Assembly (NCBI GenBank): GCA_000733355.1
Contig: JNVV01000004.1
Span: 339,923 to 403,922 of the forward strand
Reading direction: 5' to 3'
Source of the DNA: Falciphora oryzae
Taxonomy: Eukaryota > Ascomycota > Sordariomycetes > Magnaporthales > Magnaporthaceae
DNA: 64,000 nt
Shown here: one piece after another, positions 35,201 to 45,476 of the stretch
Numbering within the stretch: the first letter of the stretch is position 1
How the letters are laid out: the number at the start of each line of letters is the position of its first letter
Position numbers and translations under genes: made by a program
The notes under the pieces: model-generated
Told to the model about the DNA's origin: nothing
The model's input: only the letters and a program-made list of their open reading frames with translations
Databases searched by the model: none

Positions 35201-38200
35201 CGTCGATCCCAAGACGTTCAAGTACGAGACACACAGCGACAACTCCATCTTTTTCGAGGTCGACGGCCCGTACAAGGCTATGATCCTGCCGACGTCCAAG
35301 GAGGAGGACAAGAACTTGAAGAAGCGGTACGCCGTCTTCAACGACGATGGTAGTCTCGCCGAGCTGAAGGGCTTCGAGGTCAAGCGCAGAGGTGAGCTGA
35401 AGCTCATCAAGATCTTCCAGCAACAAATCTTCAAGTTCTTCCTCGAGGGCACGACACTGGCCGAGTGCTACGGGGCCGTGGCCACGATTGCCAACCGATG
35501 GCTAGATGTTCTGGACAACAAGGGCACGACGCTGGCGGATGAGGAGCTCATGGATCTTATTTCCGAGAACCGAAGCATGAGCAAGACCCTCGAAGAGTAC
35601 GGTAGCCAGAAATCGACATCCATCACCACAGCCAAACGACTGGCCGACTTCCTGGGAGAGCAGATGGTCAAGGACAAGGGGCTGAACTGCAAGTTCATCA
35701 TCTGCGCCCGGCCCAAGGGCGCACCAGTGACTGAGAGAGCCGTGCCGGTAGCTATCTTCTCAGCCGATGAGGAGACCAAGCGGGCGTACCTGAAGAAGTG
35801 GCTGAAGGAAGAACCCCAGAATACGGACCCCAGGGCCCTGCTTGACTGGGCCTACTATGCGGAGCGTCTTGGCTCCGTCATCCAGAAGCTGATCACCATT
35901 CCTGCTGCGCTCCAGAAAGTGCGCAACCCGGTTCCTCGCGTGCCTCACCCCGACTGGCTGCAGCGTAGGATCAACGCCAAGGACGACAAGATGAAGCAGA
36001 AGAAGCTCACAGACCTCTTCACCAGCAAGGGCCCCCTTGAGGACATTACAAACAGTGGCAGCCAGCGGTTGAACGACATGGAGGACATGGGCAGCAAGCT
36101 GCTGCAGCCTAAGACAGTCAACTCCGTCATTACAGCCAGCCAGAAGACGACGAACGCGCAGAAGCGGAAAGAACCTGAGCCGGCGGTGCCCATAGACCCC
36201 TGGGCCGCCTTGCCCAAGGTCATGCCGAACCCGTCGGAGGACTACCGGGGCTTCCTGGAGTACCAGAAAATCAAGTGGAAGATCCAGAAACAGGCGCGGA
36301 TCCGGCGCCGACACCTCTTCGGCGACCGCCGCGGCAACGCGCAGAACACCAGCATCCAGCAGACGTTCAGGGCGCAGGCCGAAGTCACCTTCCGAAACAC
36401 GTGGCAGCTGCTGCAGCTCAAGATGACGGACAACCCCGGCATCGTGTCGGCGTACATTCTCATTGACAACAAGATCCACTCGGTGAAGATGAAGGTGCCC
36501 CGGCAGGTGTTCCTGAACCTCAAGAGCCGAGATCTGCCCGACGTCGACGTCCCTGGGTGCCACGTGGAGCAGGTCAACCATACCCTTCCCAACGGCCACT
36601 CGTCGGTGCATCTGTTCAAGCTGGTGGTGCCCGAGGACGTCTACTTTGCCGAGGCACAAAAGTTTTCGTTGCTCTTTAACCACCCCAGCGTCGAGGGCGT
36701 GTACGAGTCGCAGGTGCCACTCAACATGCGCGCAGTACTGCAGCTCGGCAACCTCTGCACCATCGACGAGAGCCAGCCGGGCGTTCTGGGCAAAGGGTTG
36801 GATCAAGGGTTTAACCTGCCGAGCCTCAAGCGGCCTGTCAAGTCGCAGCCATACCTAGAATCGGCCAAGATGTCATACATCTACATCTCCCACATCAGCT
36901 CAGGCGAGCGCCAGATCTTCGGTGTCTTCTCGTCTACCAGGGACTACGCCCACGTAGTCATTCTCAACAAGAGCAGAGACAGCGCCCAGGAGATGCCCAA
37001 CATCACAAGGCTGTACACGGACCTACTGGCCAAGCGTAAGCAAGAAGAAGAGACCACCAGGGAGTCGACATGGCAAGACTGCTTCGAGTACCAGGAGCGT
37101 ATCGCGTTCAAGACGACACAGGTCACGACGCGGAGGAAGGCGTTCCTGGAAATCAGCGACGTTGTCAGGAAGATGCGCAAAGACGAGGCGACCAACCCCG
37201 TCATGTTGGTGATGCAGTCGTCCCAGCGGAACATGTTGGTGCATGAGGTGCCCATCCTAGGCGAGTTCCCGGTACTGCCGCTCAAGTTCGATCCGGCCGA
37301 CAGCGCGCTCCCGCCTCTTGGCTGGCAGGGAGTGGTGGCCAGACGACTTATCAACCACTACCTGAGCTTGGGCGTGTGGGTACTGCACCTGACGGCGCTG
37401 GCGAGGTATGGCGACGTGCCGCTGTGCAACCTCGAGCGCGACGACCCCAGATTTCTGATCGACGTCGCGTACGCCCGGCGGCTTCAGGCGAACGACGTCG
37501 TCCTCTGGTGGTCGCCGGGCCCGCGCCCCGACCATGCAGACTACGAGAAGGACGACGTCGTCGGCCCCCTAGATGTGGTACAGATGCCGTCGGTCAACAA
37601 CCCGGGGACGTTTGCGTCGGTGTGCGTCGACATCGAGGTGCGCAACCTGGCCATCAACACGATCCTGACGTCGTCGCTCATCAACGAGCTCGAGGGCGCC
37701 GACTCGGTCTCGTTCAACCCGGCGTCGGACACGGCCGGTGTGGACGGGTCGGAGATGCTGCACTCGGAGAACGCGTTTGCGAACGCGGGCGTGCAGGTGC
37801 TCCGCGAGATGGTCAAGAATTGGTGGGCCGAGGCGTGCCGGGGCAGCACCATGGCGGACGTCATGGTGCAGCACCTGGTGCGCTGGGTCGAAAGCCCGGA
37901 CTCGTTCCTGTACGACCGGGCGCTGCACTACTACGTGCAGATGATGTCGCGCAAGGCGCTGCAGCAGCTCATGTCGGACTTTCGGCGGGTCGGGTCGCAG
38001 GTGGTGTTTGCGAGCTCGAACCGGCTGCTGCTGCAGACGACAAAGGGCGAGGTGGGCAACGCGTACGCGTACAGCCAGTACATCCTCAAGTCGATCAAGT
38101 CCAAGCCGCTCTTCCACTTCATAGACCTGGAGATCCGCGAGTACTGGGACTACCTCGTCTGGTACGACCAGTTCAACTACGGCGGCAAGGCGTGCCAGGA

Positions 38201-39137
38201 GGTGGTCGAGGCCGAGAGCCAGGACCTCGACACCATCATGCACTGGCAGATGGCGACGTTCCTGCCGCTGCGCCTGCAGCCCGTGTTCCAGGAGTGGGTC
38301 ATTGAGTTCATCCAGCTGATGCACTCACACAAGCGGCCGGCAGCGGCCCTCGACGGCTCGACGCCGCGCCTCACGCAGCTGCCGATCCAGAACAATGACG
38401 GCCTGGGCGAGGACGGCGAGGGCCAGATCCTGCTGGGCAAGGCGTTCGAGCGGCCCCTGAAGAAGCAGATCGCGGGCCTCTTGGCGGCGCAGAAGCGCGA
38501 GCTGCTGCACCCGGAGCTGGCGGCCGACTACGACTTCCCGCAGCTGCCGGGGAGCCACCTACCCGGGTTGCAGCCGACGTCGGCGGTGCTGGAGCTGGTC
38601 AAGAGTCTTATGCAGGTGCTGTCGCTCGACAAGAACATCTCGCTGGAGGCCCGCCTGCTGCGCAAGGAGCTGCTCGCCATGCTCGACGTGCGCGAGTTCA
38701 GCCGCGAGGCGGCGTTCCAAAACCCATCCGAGAGCTTGAGGCTGGCGCAGGTCAGTTGTGATAATTGTACCGTCGCGCGGGACCTGGACCTGTGCCGCGA
38801 CGAGGACCTGCTTCCGGTGCCGGGCGAGAGCGGGGGCAGGCCGTGGAAATGCACGTTCTGCCAGGCTGAGTACGACCGCAACGCGCTCGAGGAGGTGCTG
38901 GTGGCGCAGGTGGAGGCGGCCGTCACGGAGTGGGCGACGCAGGATCTGAGGTGCGTCAAGTGCGGCGCGTCGCGCGTCAACGAGTTCATGGAGCACTGCA
39001 CCTGCAGCGGCGACTGGGGACCGTCGACCAAGCGGGAGGATTTGGTGCGGCGGCTTAGGGTGCATCGGAATGTTGCAAGATTTTACGGGCTCAAGATGCT
39101 GGGGGATGTCGTGGAGGGTGTTTTTGCGAATATTTAG
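32279..39137 (+). CDS. pol2: DNA polymerase epsilon catalytic subunit (POL2)
   Basis: Leading-strand replicative polymerase and proofreading 3'-5' exonuclease. Exons 32279-32907, 32970-33112 and 33184-39137 give 2241 residues. The exonuclease domain has YDIET with Asp294/Glu296, TYNGDFFDWPYVD and YSVSDAVATYY. The polymerase domain has motif A DVASMYPNI (Asp644), motif B ILNSFYGY and motif C DTDGIW (Asp879, Asp881). The Cys motif CAAC...KTC, with a downstream Cys, matches the iron-sulphur site of the catalytic domain. The large inactive second polymerase half follows. The C-terminus carries two zinc-binding modules (CDNC...CTFC, and CVKC...HCTC; about 2116-2200) that contact Dpb2. All three exonuclease motifs keep their acidic residues, so proofreading should be active. 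Confidence 0.98.
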
Positions 39138-39580
39138 GGGGTTGCGCACATGTAACTCGTAGGGTTGAGGGGAGGGGAGGGGAGGCATCATGGGTGGCGG
39201 CCGGCAGGCATGAATGTGCGCACACATGGGAGGGCGTTTGTGTTTTCTGGATTGGATCTGTATTTAGAAGCTTGTGGTTTCTTCAATGGTATAAAGATCT
39301 GTAATCAGTCAGAACCGTTGTCCATCTTATGGTGAAACATTCCTCGCAATTCGGCGTATAATCGACTCGTCAAAGCAGAGAGGGCCGAGTTGACTAGAAA
39401 AGAGCAGTCCTGTCTGCTAAGTCAGTAAATCCAAAGACTTGTAGCTTGGCCTTTTTGCACATGAACGGAGTACTGCTAGGAAACTTCAAATTGCCCATCT
39501 CTGGACTTGTTCTTTTCGATTTTCTCGTTCTCTTTTTATTTTGATGTAGCCCGCCTGAGGCATCGGGGTAGGTTCCTTTC

Positions 39581-39617
<37 letters not shown>

Positions 39618-40092
39618 CATGCTAGGTAGTCTCAAGTCTTCTCCCGGCGGCCCGGAGCTTTGTGGTTGGCAGAGATGGAGTGCCGGGCTGCGAGTGCATT
39701 CATGGAACTGTCGACACACAGCCCTGAGGTCCCTGGTCTGAGCCACCCTGTAAGACGGGGCACACTGGCTCGCCACAGCGCCCTGCCGCTAGCCCGCTTG
39801 AGGGGATCCATGTCGCCCCCACGCAAACTATGGGTCCTTGACTTGCTTAGGTTTGCTCACTGTTGAAAACAAAATCCAAGATCTTTACCCACAGTCTGAC
39901 TTTCTTGCCCCAGCATGTCCTGGCAACTTCAAGGTTGTTTTCTGCGCAATCTCGATCTACCGCGTCTAATATTGCTCGCTCAGACACATTGATCAATGTT
40001 GCCTTTCGTTTTCATCTTTTCCTCCCTCTGATAGGAGACACAGGAGACACAAGAGCAGACTCCAAGCGACGAACCGCAGGCGTGCCTCGGCT
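39138..40092. other. Intergenic region at the start of the accessory block
   Basis: 955 bases between two 3' ends. It contains a 30-T tract (listed separately). No supported gene. Confidence 0.5.
39583..39612. repeat. Poly(T) tract, 30 bases
   Basis: Uninterrupted T run on the plus strand. It could be a simple repeat or the remnant of a reverse-transcribed poly(A) tail in minus orientation. No element body is recognisable next to it. Confidence 0.9.
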
Positions 40093-41703
40093 CTACATGA
40101 GCGCGCACACAACCGCGCCCGCCAGCGCGGTAACGACTGTTTCGTTCGAGACTGTCAGTCGTCTTTCGCCAATATTGTTCTTGTATGGAGGGGCCACTCT
40201 CACCACCTGTGACGACGGCCGACGACACACTGGTCGCAAGCCCGGTCGCCAGGCCCTCCTTGACACCCTCGGTCGTGTGCGCGAGGCCGGCAAGAGCTTT
40301 CCTCCCTCTCCGAACCTCCTCCCTCACTCTCGACACCTGTGACCTGAGCTGTTTATCGGCCGGCTCCGTCTTCCTCAGCCGTGCCCCCGACGCCGTCGAG
40401 GCAGCAGCAGGGCTGCCGGCCTCGCTCCTGGTTCTCGTCTGCTGAAGCGATCTTTCCAGCTCGAGCAGTCGCCTTTCCTTCAGCTCTAGCTCCGCCCGGA
40501 ACCGCTGTTCTGCCGCTTCGAGCTTTTGCGTCAAGACGTCCTGCTCCCTGCTCTGTAGGTCCCCGAGCCCGGAGCTCAGAACCTTTCGCGCCTCATTAAC
40601 CGTCGCTAGCTTCTCCTTGAATTCGGCCTTGAGCTCCGCGTCTTCCCGATGCTCCTCGCCGCGGACGGCGGAACGCTGTTGCGCGACCGCCGTCGTCGCC
40701 CCCTTCGTCTTGCTCCGGATCATCTCCTTCAGTGCGTTCAGCTGGCCCATGTAATCCGCCGCCATCCTATCCAGGTCGCCCAGCACGATGGCACCGGCCG
40801 ACGTCTGTTCCAGGCACCTCTTGTCTTCGACAAGCTCATGCTGAATCAGGAGGACCGCGGGGCCGCCAGCCGCTCGTGACTGTGAGATGAGCTGCCTGAC
40901 GATGGCCAACGCCGAGGCACGGAGCTGCTCGTCGTCTGCGCCCCTGCTAGGCTCGATGGCGCGGCTACCGCCGAAATCCCCGTGCCGGACCAGGCGGGCA
41001 CCGCCCGCGATGAGCTCTGCAAAGAAAGAGCTGTCGGTTCTGAGCTCTTCCTCGCGTCGCAGCAGGGTCTCCCTTGTTTCCGTCGTCGTCGCCGTCATGG
41101 TCGCGCTGCCTCCTCCTCCCCACATGGTTGTAACAAGCGTTACGTTTGTGTACGCCGCCTCACCGACCAGAGCCTTGAGCATGTCGATATTGCGACGGGC
41201 GCTTCCGCCGACCCTGTTATCTGAGATCCGGTGAAGATACAGGACGCCGTGAATGAAGACGTTTTGCGCGAACGAGGTCCCCAGGTACGTGGCCACGGTG
41301 GCGAGTGTCTCGGCGTCGGACTTGTGGGTGTCGTTGAAGCCCGGCGTGTCGATCAGGTAAACCTTGCGGTTGTCCAGGGCAAAGTCGAATATTGTGATGT
41401 CAGAGGTGCCTATAATTCTTGGGCATCGGTCGTCAGTCGAGAAGTGGTTCACCAAGACGACGATCTACCACCCATTCGGCGACTCTCACATGACTGCAGA
41501 CCGTGCCCTACGACAACGTCCCTGCCAGTGCAGGACGACACAAACGAGCTCTTGCCCGAGCCTGTCATGCCCATTACGAGCAAGAACACAGCGTTTGGGG
41601 GCGGCCTCTGTACTCCCGTGAATTCCAGGAACCCCTTGGCCTGCTCCTCGATGTGTTCTCTAGCAACCTCAGCCCCCTCCTTTGTCCCGTTGCTTTCCCG
41701 CAT
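40093..41703 (-). CDS. P-loop GTPase, AIG1/GIMAP-like, with coiled coil and hydrophobic C-terminal tail
   Basis: Exons 41703-41490, 41409-40204 and 40136-40093 give 487 residues. The G1 motif is GMTGSGKSS (45-53) and G3 is DTPG (92-95). The usual NKxD position is replaced by TTMW. A coiled coil rich in Glu/Arg/Leu follows. The last intron is the least certain: a GTGAGA donor, CTGAC branch and ACAG acceptor put the end at VTALAGAVVCALM, a short hydrophobic tail that could anchor the protein in a membrane. Reading through instead would give a 547-residue form ending at 39980 with no tail. It forms a divergent pair with the next gene, which has an intron at the same place (inside the Cys codon after G1). 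Membrane remodelling or immunity-type roles are known for animal GIMAPs, but none can be asserted here. Confidence 0.75.
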
Positions 41704-41986
41704 CTTGGAGGATGAGAGGGTCGGTAGTCGGCTCTAGATTTTCCTACCGTCTTGGATTAGCAGGATGCAGGCGAGTTGAATCGCATTCCATTGCTTTGGA
41801 TGGGATGGATAGGTTACCACCCTGCCTTGGTGACGGAGCCCCTCCCGTGGCTCGAGGAAGTCATCCATGTTATGCCGCATAAGGGCGGGGCCTGAGTGGG
41901 TGTTCGTGGACGTGATACGACCCTGAGGCGCACGCCATGCAGCACGCCTGCATCGCTTACACACAGCCCGCCCGGTTCGGCAGGAC

Positions 41987-42032
41987 GGAACTCGAGGTCA
42001 GGCTCTGCCGGAGCTCGAGGTAAGGCTCTGCC
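41987..42032. repeat. 23-bp tandem duplication
   Basis: Two adjacent copies, 41987-42009 and 42010-42032, differ at two positions and share the core CTCGAGGT.AGGCTCTGCC. They lie in the region between the two divergent GTPase genes. Confidence 0.8.
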
Positions 42033-42484
42033 AATTGAGGCCTTCGCAGTTGCTCGTCACACAGCCAGGGTCTCTGGCGAAAGAGGACAAGCTTGTTTGG
42101 ATGCACCGAGTGGGTTGCAGACATTGGGAAAGAGGCGCAGCAGCATTCCATTCTTCAGACGCTTTGATTCGCCAAACAGAATGCATTATTGGTCCACGAC
42201 CGAGTGGGAGGGTGTCGAGGCTGTGGTTCGGTGGCGGCTCCGCCGAGGGCCTCCTCTTGGCTGCAGCGGGCGGCCTGTCCCAAGACGCCCTCTGCCCCGG
42301 CTCCTGGCACAAGCCGCGAGTGTCGGCTGCATGGGCTTCTCCTCGATTTTGGGAAGACGAGCCTGACCCCGCGCCGGCGACTGCCTACACAGAGGTTGAA
42401 ATATGCGCGATGCCTCCCTCTCCCATTGTCCAGCGACCTCTCCCTGTTGTCTGTCCGCAAAAAGCTCCGAACACTCCAGACTTC

Positions 42485-42507
42485 AAAAAAAAAAAAAAAA
42501 AAAAAAA
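42485..42507. repeat. Poly(A) tract, 23 bases
   Basis: Uninterrupted A run directly upstream of the start codon of the plus-strand GTPase gene (29 bases to the ATG). Confidence 0.9.
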
Positions 42508-42535
42508 CTCTGCGAAATCAGAATTCCGTTTAGAC

Positions 42536-44950
42536 ATGCCGAAGAGCGCTTTCTCAATCGCCAGCAGGGCGCAGACGTGGCATGCCGGTTTAGACACTCA
42601 GATGGTGTCTAGCGACGCCGCCGTGTCCGCCCGCCCGCCGCTCCCTCCTTCTTCCCGGTTGGCGGGCCCGGCCAAGTCGGTCTCGTTTAGCGATACCGTG
42701 GACAACGACGACGGGCAGATTGAGAACGACGACGACGAGCAGGTCGAGGCGGTCCCCGACTTGAATGACCCAAAGATGTTCCGCGATGGCAGGGCGCCAC
42801 GGTATGATGTCTCTCCGTCCCCTAACTCTTGGTCGGCCGATATTTTCGAGCGAATTTTATAGAAAGATTTTGTTAACCCGACCGTAAAAAATTAGTCCGA
42901 CCGACGTATTCATCGCGGTTATGGGCGTGACTGGCTGCGGCAAAAGCTCCTTCATATCCATGTGCTGTGACAAGCCAGTACAGATCGGGCACGACCTGAA
43001 ATCATGTGGGTTTTTCTTGCCCCTTGCAAGGAACTGTCCTCTGATAATTCTCGCACTATTCCTTTCCCGGCCCGGGATTACTGAAATAAAAACCTCTTTG
43101 TAATAAAAGGCACCGCCGTTGTCGACGTGTATCCCTTTGAGCTATCGGCAACCCAGACCGTTTACCTAATCGACACACCCGGGTTCGACGACACAGCCAA
43201 GAGCGACACTGAGGTTCTGCGCGAGATCGCGTCGTGGCTGGCCGAGTCTTTTAGGTCAAAGATTCTCCTGCACGGCATCATTTACCTCCACCGCATCAGC
43301 GATGTACGCATGCAGGGGTCCGCAAAGAAGAATCTGCTCATGTTCAAGAAGCTCTGCGGCGACGACGCGCTCCGCAAGGTGATCCTCGCCACCACCATGT
43401 GGGACATTGTGCCGGGAACGGTGGCCGAGGCGCGGGAGAAGGAGCTGGTCGACACGCCCGAGTTCTGGGGGTACATGGTCTCAAAAGGGAGCAGGCTGTG
43501 CCGACACGACAAAACGCTGGCCCGCGCCCGGGAAATTGTCCAGTCGCTAATCACTGGAGGCGACCGCAGCAGGCCAACCATTGTCCTGGACCTGCAGGAA
43601 CAAATGGTGACGCAGGCGCGGCCGCTGCAGGAGACGGCGGCGGGTATCGAACTCGAGGCGGAGATCGCGCGGGAGCGGAAGCGGTGGGAGAAGGAACTCA
43701 AGGAGGCGCGGGAAATGATGAAGGAGGCGATCCGGCTGCGTGACAGCGAGTCCGAGAAGGCGATGCGCGAGCTCAAGACCGACTACACCAATAAGATCGA
43801 GAGGCTGAAGTCGGAGCACAAGAAGCTCAGAACGGACACGGAGAAGCTGCACAAGGAGCGGTTCCTCAGGTTCATGAATGTAATCAGGGCGCAGGACACG
43901 CCACAGAACACGGCGAAGCGGAGCGAAGGCCACGAGGAACACCAGGTCGCGTGGACGGGGCCGCCGTACTTTGCGTACAGTATCGTCGGGAACCGGTACT
44001 CGTTGTCTGGGTCGTGGTCGCAATGGGGGTACGTGGAGCTGAATTCCTGGGCTTTTTGCTTTGTCCAGCGAGCGTTTCTTTTCTTTTTTTTTTTTTTTGC
44101 TGACTACGGCCAACAGAAACTGTATGACAGAACGGTCATACAAGAGAATGAAGACGATCCATGAAGGACGTTGTGTGCTGACGTGGTGTGGCGTCGGGTG
44201 AGTACAACCTTGTTAGGGTCATGTCGTTGTCGCTTGCTTCTGATATACTAACAACTGGGCTGCTCCTGTCGCGCCCGTCCAACCGCCAGTGGCGCCTGGG
44301 TCCAAAAGTTCCAAGCCGCCGGAGACAAATGGGTGACGCGCTTCAACGAGAGCCTAGCGGACAATTACCCCGACCTGCGCGAAAAGCTCCGACGGCCGGG
44401 CGGTGTATGGGACGTCGAATGGCCCGACTGGATCTGCATGGGGCCGAACCAGCGGTACATCCTTCAATGGGACATGAAACTGACCACCGGGTCTGGCGAC
44501 ACGGCCCAGCCTGGTGCCGTGGCGGTTCTCAACCGCCATCGCATGGACTGGAACCTGCCCGAGGCGGCCGTGGAGGCGCTGCGGAAAACGCAGAAGGGCG
44601 GTCGGCTGCGCGCCGCGGCCCTGGGAGTCAAAGGGGCGTACATCTTCGTGCCAGAGAGCGGCCCCGCGGTGTGGGATCTCGCCGGAAGATATCCTGGCCT
44701 GAAGAAGCGTATCGGAGAGCACTGTACAGAAATTGAGGTGCGTGTCCGGAGCTACCCCTTGCCGGCACCTGTTAACCTACCTACTAACCATCGACAATCC
44801 ATTTAGGCCGTCGCCCTTAATCCTCTCAACGACGATTTCATACTCCACTACCGGAGCGGCTATGTGTTGGCCTCGCTGGAGAAAAATTCTTTGACCGGCC
44901 AGGATCTCGAGGCTTGGTCCTTGAAAAACCAGGAACCAGTGCCCCTGTAG
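42536..44950 (+). CDS. P-loop GTPase, AIG1/GIMAP-like, with coiled coil and Trp-rich C-terminal domain
   Basis: Six exons (42536-42801, 42896-43005, 43110-44028, 44117-44197, 44290-44737, 44807-44950) join in phase to 655 residues. An acidic, poorly conserved N-terminus (1-89) precedes G1 GVTGCGKSS (99-107), G3 DTPG (147-150) and the TTMWD motif. A coiled coil follows (REKELVDTPE..., ERKRWEKELKEAREMM...). After it comes a Trp/Gly-rich region of about 230 residues with recurring G-x-Y/W segments (YFAYSIVGNRYSLSGSWSQW, GAYIFVPESGPAVWDL, FILHYRSGYVLASL) that suggests a beta-sheet or propeller-like fold. Exon 4 (81 nt) is supported by good sites on both sides and an open in-phase frame; skipping it also keeps frame. 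The first Met lies just after a poly(A) run. Paralogue of the adjacent minus-strand gene. Function unknown. Confidence 0.72.
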
Positions 44951-45476
44951 AATTGGAACGCTTTCTGCCCTTCTTTTGATATCCTACTCCTAAACAAAAG
45001 CTTTTAACCGATCAATTGCTGCATAACTCTCCCACAAGGCTAATACTACAGTAGAAGCACTTGTTCATGTGGTATCCGGATGCCAAGCCTCGGCATGCAA
45101 GCCCATCTTGGAGTCGAGAACAAAGAGTATCATTTTCTTTGTCTCGAATACCCACAAAGCACTCTCGGTGTCTTCGACAAACTCGACCGGCGGGCATTGG
45201 ATGATTGTTCCGGATGAAGATATCATTGTGTGCTTGTCTTTGTTGCTGCCCAAGAAGAGATGGATCATCATGATGCGTTTGATCACATATAATAGAGCCT
45301 CGGCAGTTGAGGACCTACGTTCTTCTGGAATGATAGCTCTCCATCGGCCTCTACAGCTTCTATGGTTAACGGAGGCACGAACCTCAGCTGTTCTCAGTAA
45401 CTTACCTCTGCTCGACTCTTGCCTTTCATACAAGGTATATCGTTTACCTATCTAAGCTACTGAACACGCTAGGAAG
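44951..45476. other. Intergenic region
   Basis: 526 bases. Overlapping 120-residue open frames exist on both strands (45065-45433 minus; 45069-45455 plus), but neither shows the GC3 bias of neighbouring genes or a known motif. No gene is called. Confidence 0.45.

Larger units (their letters stand above)
41704..42535. other. Shared promoter region of the GTPase pair
   Basis: 832 bases between divergent starts. It contains a 23-bp tandem duplication and a 23-A tract (both listed). An open frame running through the A tract into the next gene is treated as leader. Confidence 0.5.

Noticed and set aside
39980..40092. Read-through C-terminus of the minus-strand GTPase (60 extra residues)
   Set aside because: A canonical intron just upstream gives a coherent hydrophobic end. 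The read-through tail is Cys/Arg-rich and unlike the rest. Kept only as an alternative isoform.
42035..42535. Upstream extension of the plus-strand GTPase frame through the poly(A) tract
   Set aside because: The extension includes a run of Lys codons from the A tract and no conserved residue. It is more likely leader.
44084..44098. Poly(T) run as a retroelement tail
   Set aside because: It lies in an intron as part of a normal polypyrimidine stretch before the acceptor.
45065..45433. 122-residue open frame on minus (and 128 residues on plus)
   Set aside because: Codon use unlike neighbours, both strands open at once, no motif, no splice context.
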